A stretch of DNA of 64,000 nt, from assembly GCF_016920785.2 (NCBI RefSeq), contig NW_024609836.1, positions 6,814,406 through 6,878,405 of the forward strand. Reading direction: 5' to 3'. The notes below the pieces were generated by a model. That model ran no database searches and was not told the origin of the DNA. It worked only from the letters and a program-made list of their open reading frames with translations. The position numbers and the translations under genes are program-made. Positions 35,901-48,685 of this stretch are shown here, in pieces. This DNA comes from Ixodes scapularis. Taxonomy: Eukaryota > Arthropoda > Arachnida > Ixodida > Ixodidae. Each line of letters starts with the position of its first letter. The first letter of the stretch is position 1.

Positions 35901-38900
35901 CTGATGATACCGATTTTATTGTTCATAGGTAGTGCTGATTTTTTTTTTTTTTATCACTCATAGGTAGTGCTGAGTTCCGGGTTGCGTTTCGACTTCATTA
36001 TTACTGCTTTATGGTCGGTGAAATGCAGAGCCAGTGGTTCTTCTAGCGGATCCGCTAGAAGCCGTGGGAACCCATCTCCACCGCTTAAGTCAACAATCCA
36101 TGTCAGAAAGAGAATGTGGGGTATGGATCGTGGTTATATACGCATTTGAGCATTTCACCGCAGTGCCCTCTCGTCTATAAACGTTGAGCCAGTGCATGCA
36201 AACTTTAACCCGATTATATACGCATTTGACCGCAGCGCCCTCTCCTGTATAGACGTTGAGCGGCTACATGCAACGTTTCATCCATGAGAGAAAACCCAGC
36301 TCTTGAGTTGCTACCACATCTCAGAGCCCCCTACTTGTCCCGCAGTCGTGGCCCAGTGGTTAAGGCGATGGACTAGAAATCCATTGGGGTCTCCCCGCAC
36401 AGGTTTGAATCCTGTCGACTGCGCAAACATTTTTTCTTTTTTTCAAGAAGACAGATGGGATGGTAATCAATGTGAGCACGGACGCCGGACAAGGCTAGAC
36501 CCTAAGCAGCTTCGCCCCTAAAAAACATTTTTTATCGCTTTTGTGTTTGTACAACACGCGCATGCCGCAGAAACTCGGCACACGCGCCATGCGGGAATGC
36601 GGGCACTGGCCAACCCGAGCCAAGCCAAGCAGGTCCAAGTCAACACAAGCCAAGCCAAGACCACCGACCACGTTTCCGCAATCGTGCAACACGATGCGTT
36701 TGTTTATGCAGCGGGACCAGAACAAGAAGTGTGGTTGTGTATCGGGTTCAGCAGTATTTCTTCTGCCTGCGCATTTTTTAGTTAATGCTCCAGAGTGGTC
36801 TGGTGTTTGTGTGTTGGTGCTTCTGCTTCGTGCATTGCTTGGATTGTGGGCTGCTGAGGAGCTCACGCCGAAGAAAAAGGAACTACCAGACAAGCGGTGC
36901 CATGCTGCTGCTTATCTGCGTAGTTGCCAAGTGGATTGTAAACGGAAGGACCTGAGCAGTGAGGATGAGTGCAGTCAAAACATAAAATTATATTTCTTCT
37001 ATTTCCATTGACTTTTCACTTCTGCTATGCCCCTGAGTGCGAGAAATTGACGTGGCCTCGGCTCGCGCTATAATAGTTTTTTTTTTTCTTTTTGAGGGGA
37101 TCAAAACGTGCCCTCGCGTTATATTCGAGGTAGCGTTATATTCGAGCAAATACGGTACATATATACATATTAGTGCGAAGGGTGCAGTTGCTTTTTCTGC
37201 AACACCAACTCAATCTCAGTCTGTGGAAGGTTGAACTAGGGGGGGGGGGGGGGGGGGGGGGGGGCATGGGGGGCACTGCATGTTGGGTGCCATGAGGCCA
37301 GCTTGCGGAACCCCTCTGTTCCGGGTAACCCAGTTTGAGAACCCCTGTAGAGCATGGTTAATGTGGCGTGCACACAACCAGCCGTGGGTGCACCTCCGTC
37401 AGTGGAGACGTGCCACAGTACCCTGCCTTGTCATATCGGCACCTTAAATGACATTAATAAAATGCACAAAAGTTTTAACCATGCAACAATTGCGCCCCCA
37501 GATGTGTGTCAATTTTCCGAAAAAAAAAAAGTGAAATTATTACGCCAGTAAATACGGTATGTGTTGATGCTGGCATACTCACTGGGTCATCCATGAGATC
37601 TCCAAAAGCAGGAGGCAAATGCTGCTTGCTGGCAGCCGGGAACACACTCATCAGCTGTTCCATGGGCTTGAACTGCAATCGAGGAACACTCAATGTCTCA
37701 AGTGCGTCGACTCACAAAACAGTACATGGTACCACACGCAAAATAGCGAACTCCCACAAGCTGAATCCTTCCGAATGTGGACCCACAAATCGTTTCTGAT
37801 ATTTTGCGATGCCCAGAGGAAGTTTCTCTAATGAAACGCAAGAAATTACCATGTAGTGACATATCTACCGTAAAATCCCGAGTCATTGCTCACCCCACAT
37901 TTTGGGACAACATCGATTTCCCAAAAAACACACAGTGATCGCCCCCACCCCTACCAAATTCCAACGCAGACTCCCCATACGCAAATATTTATCCTACCCG
38001 CATAATGCGGCCCCAGACCTCACGGTTGGAAGACGTCTGTGGCAATGTGGAACGAAGGAGGGAAAGATTCTTCACTTTGTTTAGCGATTCCCTCTCCTAA
38101 TTCCGTGAACCACTAGACAAAGTACATGCGTGCAAAACGAAAACGATGGAGATGACAGATTCAAACTTTGTCTGGCTTACTAAAAAGTTTGTTCGAACAA
38201 AAGAAAAGTCAGAAAGACAACACAAGCAGTAACCTATTCAGGGATTGCAAGATCAGCGAATGCCCCATATCCTGGAAAAATGTCACCGTGGAGCGTAAGG
38301 TCAAGTTTCATCTCCACCAAAATAAGGTCGCCACGAATACCCAGTCATTCTCCCAGAACGTCGCGATCCCGGTTGGTAAGGTTGCGGAATGTTTGAGATG
38401 AAGCCAACGGGTAAATAAAGTTCTTCTGGAACGCCGCACACCGACGTTTGTGAAGCGTCCTATTTTGAGCTCCGTGTTCTAGTGCCGTGCACGCATCAAA
38501 CCACGGCGGTAGCATGCCATGCACAGATGCACACGCGTACGCATTGAACAAGAAAGTTGAACAAGAGCCTCCTCCTTGCGATTGACAAGGCGCCCAACTT
38601 GGCCCTACGCCAAAGTGTTTGCCAATGCGATCGCCGGCATTTCCGCTTCCCTGGCATCTCTCTTCGTTGCTTCTTCTATTCACTCGCTCATTGTGCCTGG
38701 TTGGTTTTTCTATTTTCTCGTTTACTCTCTTTTGTTTTTACTAATGAAAAGAACATAGTGGTGTTAGAAGCGTGCTTTTATGGAACAAACATTGGCTCTG
38801 CATGCCGATCAGCAGTTTTCACTACACGTATGCAAGGAACATACTTTAAGGTGGTAAAACATTCTTTCATGAGCATTTCTTGTATACAACAATGAAACTA

Positions 38901-41900
38901 ATTCAAGTTTTAAGTTTAATGCATCATCTGTGCAGCCGTGCTACATACACACAGAAAAATGGGCGTTTAGCCTTTTCTGAACCTTTTGTGTTTACCCAGC
39001 ACACTTTTTTTTATGAATTTCAGGCAGCAGGGGGGTGGGCGACGACTCAAGGTGTTACAGCACTTCACCAGAAACTTTGGTTTTAGGAGATATCCAATAT
39101 CAAACTGCATATCTGAAATCTGCATGAAAACTGGTGCATCATTATATAATCTAATAAAACTCTTTTCAGAAAAATACATCAATAGAAGTCTTAAAACACC
39201 TCAAGTTATGCTCCCCAAAAAAAAGAAAAAAAAAAGATGAAAGGAAGGTTTTTGAGAGTTAAATTCCCATTTGCTGGTTCCAATGCAGAAATTTCAAAAA
39301 GCAAATTCTAATGTCTTGCAATTTTTCAAGCACTTTACCTTCAATTCACCCTATTTTATCCAGTTGTCAAATTGCTGCTGCTCAGACATATTTACAAAGC
39401 ATTGTAGCTCATGGGGTTCAACATTTACTTGCCCGTTTAGAATAGGATGCTTTCAAGAAACTGTAAAGCAATAGATACAGCCCCTCTCCAACACCGTGCA
39501 ACTGACTGACTTTGAGTACACTTTATTACAAAGGTAATTTCACAAATGATGTGGCGACAAAAACAAAATACTGAGGAAGCTGAGCAATCACCTTTCAAGC
39601 TGGTACACAGCCAACTGGGCTTGGCAACTAAGAATTACAAGTAATACTAAGAAAACCTCGATAGCCTCAACTGTAATATATATAAGAAATGTTATAACAG
39701 CAGTGGAAACTGCCTCATAAGTGCACACTCACAGGTTGAGTGTCCCGCTCAAAGTTGATCTTGATGTCGCCAACGTTGATGAAGTCCGAGGCGAATGGGG
39801 CGTAGTGGTACGGGAAAAACCACTTCCAGGAAGCGCAGCCCTTGCGGAAGGAAATGATTGACTCCGTTAACCTGTCTCTGCAACATTTCACGTACTCGTG
39901 AAAGGCAAAGATTGGGAGAGTGGCGAGACGTGGCCCTCACCTGGTAGTAATAGCGCAGGACCCAGCAGAGGCCCTCCACGTACGCCGTGGCCTGCAATGT
40001 GCGCAGAAACAGATTTCGTATCACAAATGCACTGTTCTTAATTTAATTTATGACATTTATTTCGATGCACAATTGCATTCTCACTAGGGTGACCATATTC
40101 CTCGGAGCAGAAAACGGGACAGCATATGACGGCTCGATTCATACTGTGGAAGTTCATTACACGCAGCCGTCCGGTACGAGGCACTCCTGCAAGGAGTAAC
40201 GTACCACTTCGTGGCGGAAAGCCACGTTGTCAGAGTTGATGTCAAACTTGGACACGTAGTAGCGCTCCTTCCAGCCGTCTTCCCACAGCCTGCATGAAGA
40301 CGGAGGGTACCCAGCATTAGCCGTCACGGCCAAAAGAAACGTTTTAATGCGGGATGCGTTTAATCGCGCATTTGTCACAGAGGTAAGCAACGCCTTGTGT
40401 GTAACGTTTGGCTGTAACGGAAAACCAACGCTGAAAGCGTTACGCCCAAAGCAAACTTTATAAAAAGACTTCAGTCCCCCGGTATGATTTGAACTCGCCA
40501 GTTTGAGATTGTGAGCCAAGTGCTTTACCGACCGGGCTAGCGAGGGATGGCGTTCGCTCTCAATGCGGAGAGAGACAGTTTCGCGCAACGTTCAAAGACG
40601 GCATGGTCGCTTGCCTTGTAGCTTTGGAAGCGCGTGGGCATGTCGTGTTATGCCATCTTGCGGTGTTACTCAGAAATGGGAGCGAATCCTCGACACACTC
40701 GCGTTGTAGCAAAGCCATGCCATCCAGGTGCCACTCTCACCTTCTACAAGAGAGAGGTGAACTTATCGAGAACGTAAGAAATGGCAGAAACAGCGGGAAG
40801 AGCCTTTGCCCGGTACCCTGCAGACGAGCGTCGATAAGTGGAAGGCCTGTCGCACATTCTGTGTTTACCAGTCTTTGTCAGCATCATTACACAGGCATAC
40901 TCTTCTTATAGACAGAGTACTTATTTTGTTAGCTACAGAGCTAGTGTTGCAGCGTTCCAGTTAATTCTGCCAGGGAAAAAACACCTATGGAAATAAACAC
41001 TTAAACTTCCTCCAAAGGCTGGTTCCCACATTTGCATTTGCATGCAATTCAAGTGCATCGTTGCTGCTTGGGGACACTTATGACGAGCCCAGGAACCCGT
41101 CCGATCTGCATATAACCAGACTGAAGGATTGTAAAATGGGGTGTCCCGGTTTCATTTGTAAAATAAAACCCAGACACCATCAATGAGAAAGGGTCTTTTC
41201 TAACATTGCCAGAATTACTTCGAGCACACGGTGAAAAACAAAGTGTGAAACATTCGCAGGTTGTAAGTGTTCCAAACAATCCATGGGTACCCATGGACCC
41301 CTCAGCATTTCTGTACATTTCCCAAGTTTTTGCCCATCATTCTCACTTTCTCGGCTCGAATATCTTTGGGCTATGTATAAATCGGCGGTCCTCGAGCCTT
41401 TTTATCTTGAGGAACCCTCATCTGCCTTGGATGGGAGCTGAGGAACCCTTACTGGTCTTGGCATTGATGCGGTAACGCTGAACAAGAGTCTACAGGCCTT
41501 GTAAACGATAACACCCACACTGGAAAGCGCTTGGCACATAGTCATGCATCGCTGAGTGGCACCGATCTGCTAAAGGAGTGCTCAAATTGGTAAGCCACAA
41601 AACCCAAGGGTGGGGAGGGTCGAGGAAATTGGCGAGCTCATAGAACAGCCAAGGGTGCTCTGCGGAACCCGGTTCCAGAACCCTCATTATAAACGGCCAT
41701 TTTTCACAGACAGTATATACATTTGGTCTCACAATTACTGCAAAATTCTTGAGCTAGCGAAATGCGGTTTCGGGGTCACCTCACAGATGGCCCCGGCGTG
41801 ACAGTTTGTTCACACGTCGTGAGAGATTGTAGGAACTCGGCCGTAAGGAAATGCAAGTCTGTGAATGGGCCTTACAGCACATAGCAACCTCAAACCCACG

Positions 41901-44900
41901 CAAGTCTGTGAATGGGCCTTACAGCACATAGCAACCTCAAACCCACGCAAGTCTGTGAACGCGCCTTAAAGTACATAGCAACCCCGACTTTGCGCAACTC
42001 TGCGAACAAGCCTTAAAGTACATAGCAACCCCTACCCCGCACAAGTCTGTCAACGGGCCCTAAAGGGGCCCTGCAAGGACTTTTTTGCTGGTTCTTGATT
42101 TGCACCTATATTGAGCACACTGAATGTAGTAACTCAAAGAAACTTTTCTTTTCTCAAATTTCGCTTTAGTTTAAAAGTTATAGGCAAGCTAAGATAACAA
42201 AAACAAGCAAAAAATAACCTCCTTCATGACGTCCTTGGTTGCTTCAATGGCTGTGAACTAGAGGAGGGGTAGTGAGCTCAGCGAGCGCTCACGGCTGCCG
42301 CTAAAGCATGTTCTGGATAGGCTGAATACAGCGGGCAGCCAGAGCGGCTCTCATTGCATTTGCTGCGCGATTGAATACTAATTCGGCATGACACTTCATT
42401 GCCCACAAACGACAGCAAACATGGAGTAAAGATCAGTTCAGAATGGGAGCCACTTCGCGCTGCCTTACCGCGAAATGGCCAAAAAGCAAGACAAAGCTGC
42501 TTGCCGAAGGCCTTCGGATCGCTCGGAGCCGGTCGGATCCTCCAGTCCATAAACGACCGCAGCGCCGCCGCGCACATCCGGGACCTTTCCATGTCAGCGC
42601 CTGATCCCACTACTCCTTTCTAGTGTGCGCCGCCTTTTCCACCGCTTGGTGGGGGGTATGTCGGCGGGTCCTTTCTTGTTTCCATACTTTATAAACTGCA
42701 TTTGTTTGTTTTCTGATCCAAAATACTGAACAAAATCTACTTTTATAAATTATTGAAACAGTTTGCGACACTTATATTTTGTATTTCGATTAAAAAAAAG
42801 CTTTTAGCGGCTCTGACCAGTAGTAAGCCAGGACCAAAGACGTCACACATCGCCCGCTTTCGGCACCGCAGGTCGCCCCCGTCAGTAAAGGAGATTTCCG
42901 CGTTGTCCGGTTAAAATATGACTCACTGATATTTAGTTACTCTCTCCGTGCCCGCTGGCTTGCCCGAACCCCAAGAGACGTGGAAACAGCAAAAAAGGTA
43001 CACGCTTAAATATGATTGCAGGGCGTAGCAACCCCGACTCCCCGAGTGTCTGTGAACGGGCCTTAAAGTACATAGCAACCCCGACTAAGCGCAACTGTCT
43101 GAACACTCCTTAAAGTACACAGCAACCCCGACCTCGTGCGAGTCTGTGAACAGGCCTTAAAGTACATAGCAATCCCAACTTTCTGCAACTCTGCAAACGG
43201 GCCTAAAAATACATAGCAACTCCGAATCCGTGCAACTCTGTCAAATTGGGCTTAAAGTACATAGCAACCCCAACTCCCCGAGGTCTTTGAACAGGCCTGA
43301 AAGTACATAGCAACCCCGACTCCTTGAGTGTCTGTGAACGGGCCTTAGAGTACATAGCAACCCCGACTCTATGCAACTCTGTGAACGGGCCTGAAAGTAC
43401 ATAGCAACCTCGACTCCGCAGAACTCTGTCAACGGGGCTTAAAGTACATACCGTAAAATACCGAGCATGGGCCCATGTCACATTAAGGGCCCACCCCCTA
43501 TTTTCGAACTATCTCAAAAACAAACAGAGGACACATCAACCGCCCACCCCCATTTTAGGCAAATTTTAAAAAATATGTGAAGGACATGGCAAGCGCCCAG
43601 TCGCCGCGGACGGCCGTTATCTCCTGAAGTTGAAGCGACCGGCACTAGTTATGAGTCACGACAGCGCGGGCGAAGAGGGCAAAGGGCGCCGCGGGAATCG
43701 GGCGAAGGGCTCCGCGGCAATACGGCAACACTCGGGCGCCGCGGGAATAGAGGTCAATGGAAGAAATAACAAAAGATACAGGCGAGCTGGTGTACAAAGG
43801 AAGAGAGGGTAGGGCGCTGTGGCAAGAGTGAAGCAGTGAAGATACACTACGTTGGAAAGAAGGATCTAGCGAATGGAAAGCCGCACAGAGCTTTCCATTC
43901 GCCCCTCCGCTTTCGCTTGTTGTTCGGTGGTTCGGTTAGTTCCGTGTTTATCGCGCTGCATTGCTTGCGTTCGCTCGGTTCGCGTGTTTGGACGATGCAC
44001 TCGTATACGGTTGCTAGGAAAGTCGAAGTTGTTGAGTGGCATAGGCGCCACGGAAAAAATGTAAGCCGGACATCGCGTGAATTCAAGATTGACCATAAAA
44101 GAGTGCACGAGTGGGACTCAAAGTACGAACTGCTCCTGCAACAGAACCACCGAAGATCACGGCTGAAACGCAAGCGGAGTGACGGGGGCGCCGGTGTTCA
44201 GTGAAGAGGTTGATGATGCCTTATCATCAAATGGCCACCATTTTGAATTCGGCGGTCAAGTCGAGCAAGGGCCCACCCGACTATGCTATCCTTCTGCGTT
44301 TTTGCTCTCGGACCTAACAAGAGCCCATTCCCGAGTTTTCCGCGATTATTCCGTAATTTTGAGTGGGCGCTTGCTCGGTATTTTACGGTAGCAACCTTGA
44401 CTCCCCGAGTGTCTGTGAACGCGCCTTAAAGTACACAGTAACCCCGACTCTATGTAACTCTGTGAACGGGCCGTAAAGTACATAGCAACCCCGACTTTGC
44501 ACAACTCTCAGAATGGGCCTTAAAAGTACATAGCAACCGTGACTCTGTGCAAGTCTGTGAATGGGGCTTAAAGTGCATAGCAACCCTGATTTCACGCAAG
44601 TCTGTGAATAGGGCCTAAAGTACATAGCAACCCCGACTCTGCACAAAGCTGTGAACGGGGCTTAAAGTACTACATTGCCACCCTGACTCTGCGCAAGTCT
44701 GTGAGTGGGCCTTAAAGTACATAGCAACCCTGACTCCGCGCAAGAGCGGACAGAGGGAGTGAGGCTGGCGCACCTGACTTCGTCGTGCGGCTCTTCTTCG
44801 TCGGAGCTGTCGTCACCCTCGTGCTTCCGCTTCACCCCCTGAACGTCGCCCTCGCTCTGCACCTGCAGCCAGGGAAGACAAAAATGAGTCCGTGAACGCT

Positions 44901-47900
44901 CGCCGATCCAGGAACGTCACGAAGCGGTCAAAAGCGTGAAACACCCGCAGGGTTGGAGTTACACCCTAGAAGTTTAGAAAAGGTGCAGGAAGAGACGAGA
45001 ACAAGACCGGTCGAACAATATGATGCCCACACCCAACCAAAGTTTATCGAGAAAGCACGTATAATAAAAGCCACCTAGAAGTGCCTATTTATCTTGGTGT
45101 GAGTTAATTTTCACTAGGACCTGACTTTCTCGAATTGCGCGACTCTAATATTGCGAAAAATAGATTGCTTGAATACATTACACTGTGATAACGAGTTTGT
45201 CGCACGCCACTCCGGAAAATATTTTCAAAACCAAAACCCACTTTTCTCAAACTTTGTAAAATACCGAGCTCGTGAAAATAAAGCTGTTTACAACAAGGTC
45301 GATAGCGGGGCTAGTACGTAACTGCCTTCAATTACCTCCATACGCAAAGCTGTTTACAATATTCACACTCTTTTCTTTTTAACCTATAATAGAGGCTTCG
45401 CTCGCACAATCTGTCTCCCAAACTTCTCTGAAATTCTGTCTTTGTGCCTTGCCAGAATCTTGACATTCCTGCGATTTCAGACAAGGCTTCGGCTAACTGG
45501 AAACACAGAGTTTAAAGCAACAAGGCGAGCCAGTATACGTCAAGGTCAGAGAACACGCTCCGAGCAGAAAGAGTGTGTGCCCAGGCGCCATGACAAGACA
45601 TTTTTATGCGTTTGTTAGCTTCTTTTTTTTCTCAGTAGCACCATTTGGACGACAGAATAGGCTACTGAAGCGCGCGCCAAGAGGACTTTGGGAACTACGC
45701 AGCTTTGATTCAGTAATGGCGGCACCCATTTTATGAACCGCCGTTATCACGCTCGGCGCCACGCGACTACGATAGTCAGTACAGCTCAACAAAAAATTCC
45801 CATCTTTCAAAGTTTAGAAGTTTCAATAAACCAGCTCTTCAACATCCATTCAAACTCGTCAGTATCACCGGTTAGAAAAGATTCCAGACGCAATCCACGT
45901 CAAGGTTTGTACTACGAGCATTCGCGTTCTGCACACTCCTTTTACAACAGACCAAAGTCTTCGTCGCTATCAAGGTCTGCCCCGACGAGTCTCTGCTGAG
46001 CACGCCCTGTGCCCTAGGGAAGGGTGTGGAGACGAGGGAGCGCTCGAGCGTGCACTCACGGGTCTGAGCATAGACTCGAGGGGTCCGTTGGCTGCGAGGT
46101 TCCCTGTGCTCAGGTTCCGGCGGTGGTCCATGCCCTCCCGGCGCATGTCGTACGCCTCCCGACGGGCGTTTTGGGTGGCACCCACCGCTTGGCCCACAGC
46201 CTGCAAACAGGAGCACCGTTGAACGACTTGCAAACCAACCGTTTGCACGCTCGCGTTTGCTCAGGACCGAGCTTTTGGGAAGCCTTATGACGAGAGAACA
46301 CAATGGCAAGCTGCTGCTGTCTGCTACGTAATCTTAGAACTGCATTAACTAGAGCGAAGGTTTTGCAGTACTATTTGCGAGATCAAACATACATACTATG
46401 AGAAACAGATGTTTGTTACGGTCGCGCTGAAAGTTTCTCCAACCAAAAAAGAAACAATGACGTGCAAAAAAAAAAAACGAAACATATGAAAACTGCGAGT
46501 GTTCCACAGCTACCCGATAGGTGGTGCTAGTGTATTCTCTCGTTGAAAGAAATTTTACATTTTAAGGCTCACGATCGTAAGCAGTAGCGAGTGAACCATC
46601 ATTAAAGGGATACTGACGCCCCACAATCTTTTTTTTTCATTTTTTGCCAGGCAATCTATTATGGTGTCAGAAGGCTACCCAATCAATATTTTGCTACAGT
46701 GCCACATATATTTATAATAAAGTCAAAAGATACAACTGCTCGAAACTGAAACTGAAGCTGGACTGGGGAGGAAGAAGAAATATAGAGGAGGAGAGAGTTG
46801 GCACAAGTCATGGGGCTGTGTAACTTTTTTTTTTCTCTAATGAACGTATTTGCAGTTTTAGAAGCCACGAAAAATGGGTATCATATTTCCTTTCCATTTT
46901 TTTTATATTAAGTGTGTGCCTTTGATGACCCACGACTTTGATTATCTTTGGAGCTAATGTCTAAACCATTGAAAAAGGCACGAAGAGTGAGCGCGACTCA
47001 AACTGGCCAGTTCTCAATCGGCGGTTTTCGGGTGAAAAGAAAACATATTTTGAGCCACAAATTGCGTTCTGGGTAGTTGGGCCCTCGTATGTCGTGTACA
47101 AATAAAAACCTTGGTGAGCATAAAAACCCTGTCTGTGTCCCCTTTAATTAAGAGCTGGCCCTAAAAATGCTCGACTGATTTACGATTGGCACTCACCACT
47201 GGTGCAAACTGCCCACGTGGAGTCCATGCAGGCCTGGCTTCAGACTCTGCTTCCTGCAGAAGAAACAAGCAAACAAATGGGCAACACCGAAGACAACAGT
47301 TAGACGCCAGATGCCACGAAAAGTGAGGTAAGCTCGTACCATTTTCATCCTCTTCTTCTTCTCCTTCATCCTTCGTTTGAAGTTGAGCTGCAACAACGAG
47401 CAAAGAAAATGAGACAACGAGAAGGGCAATGAAAAGGCTTGCGTGGATAATCACGCCATGAGATGCAAAGAAACGCCGACAGCCGTCTTTTGTGGCTCTG
47501 AAGGCTGTTATACTCCGACGTAAAGCGTGCGTGCGTGCGTGCGAGCGCGTCACAGCGACGTCACGTCGGCGAAAACCCGACGCTCTATACTCCGGCGTCG
47601 TGGCGTAACCGACGCGACCGGCGGCGTTTGACGCAGCCTGACCGCCTTGACACCAAAATGGAGCATGCCGTATTCCGCGCCGGCCGGGCCGGCGACGTCG
47701 GACCAGGATGCATCACGCGCTGGCTCCCGGTAGCCCTCGCGGCGAATACAAGCAATAGCAGACGACGGGAGCACCACTCCGTGTGGCGTCATGTTTCAAG
47801 AATCGGACTCGACCGGTCGAGGAGTTGATCGAGGGAATTCGTCCTCACCCGTGCGTTTACGACACGAGGAAGCTTGAGTACTGTAGACCGGGCACTTGTG

Positions 47901-48653
47901 AAAGATGTACCGCATGTACATTGACCACCTACGCTTGCAGTGCAGGCAGTGCACCAACAGTGCAAGCGCGAGTTTTCGTCGTGCAAGGTACGTCCACGCC
48001 ATCACTCAAACTTGGCGCTCAAGAAGCGCGAGCATTTTCGTCTGCTATTTGAAACGAAAAGGAACCGGAAGTGGCACACTCTCGCAGGAAACGCGCCCTC
48101 GTAGTCAGACTCTGCGCATGCGCCACGCCAGCGGCCCACCGACGCACAGCCGCGGGAGACGCACAGCTGTGGGAAATGCACAGCCGCGGGAGTCGCCAGG
48201 GCCGCCGGAGTGTAAAGAGGGCGAATTTTTTACGCGCGCGGCGCGATTGACGTGACGTAGCAGACTTCGGCCAGCGTTTGCTTGCGCGCGTGTTACGTCG
48301 GAGTATAACAGAGCCTTGAGCCTTTGCAAAGGCTGAGAGCACCGGGGGAACTGGCAACCGAAGGCGAGGAAGACTGGGTGGAGAAGAGCGTGATCTCATG
48401 ACCCCCGGCACAATCGCGATTGGCCGAATGCCCTGCACGTCAACTGCGACTATCGTCGGTGAAAGGGCAAGGGTGTTCCTGCTGTACTCGCCCTCTACCG
48501 GCACCAAAGCCACCTACGACAAACGCGCCCATGCTCCGTTTGTTTTCGGCAACGCGACGCCCGCCCGGTACAGCCGATGCTGTAAAAACTTTTTCAACTA
48601 GAGTACCGACATCAAGTTTCAAGCTAGACATAATTAATAAAGCGAGTCAAATT

Positions 48654-48685
<32 letters not shown>

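Larger units (their letters stand above)
35504..37347. mobile_element. hAT-like element, 1.84 kb, flanked by TAGAG
   Basis: Left CAGGGGTTCTCAAACTT and right AGTTTGAGAACCCCTG form a 16-base perfect TIR of the Charlie/hAT type. TAGAG lies directly outside both ends. hAT normally makes 8-base duplications, so five is short. Inside are a tRNA-Ser-like gene, a two-copy tandem repeat, a 26-G run, and GTTATATTCGAG motifs from other elements. No transposase is recognised. Confidence 0.7.
32089..37582 (-). other. XRN2 intron 15
   Basis: 5494 bases, the longest intron seen, filled by the Mutator-like remnant, the TTAA MITE, a TACCGTAT element and the hAT-like element. The last 30 or so bases before the exon 15 donor carry a CAGTAAATACGGTA transposon end. 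No host gene is nested in it apart from the tRNA-like gene. Confidence 0.65.
41846..44745. repeat. 47-bp satellite array split into three blocks by two transposons
   Basis: The unit is a variant of CATAGCAACCCCGACTCCGC then GCAACTCTGTGAACGGGCCTTAAAGTA. The CATAGC start recurs at 41880, 41927, 41974, 42021; then 43024, 43071, 43118 ... 43447; then 44387, 44434 and on to about 44735, at exactly 47 bases in most steps. About 21 units in all. The sequence between the blocks is transposon insertion. The array lies in XRN2 intron 11 and ends about 28 bases from the exon 11 donor. Confidence 0.9.
40290..44773 (-). other. XRN2 intron 11
   Basis: 4484 bases. From the exon 11 side: satellite array with two transposons, then a hAT-like pair of CGGTCCTCGAGCC/GGAACCCGGTTCC pieces at 41383-41690, unassigned sequence, and the tRNA-like head at 40478. 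No host gene. Confidence 0.65.

Noticed and set aside
36541..37011. 156-codon plus-strand open frame
   Set aside because: It lies inside the hAT-like element, its composition reflects AAGCCAAGCC repeats, and no family motif is visible.
43203..43481. 92-codon minus-strand frame with repeating GLLCTL/SRGCYVL motifs
   Set aside because: It is a translation of the 47-bp satellite; 47 is not a multiple of three, so the motif cycles through frames.
41846..44745. CRISPR-like array of 47-bp repeats
   Set aside because: The units are contiguous with no unique spacers, and the context is an animal intron; it is a tandem satellite.
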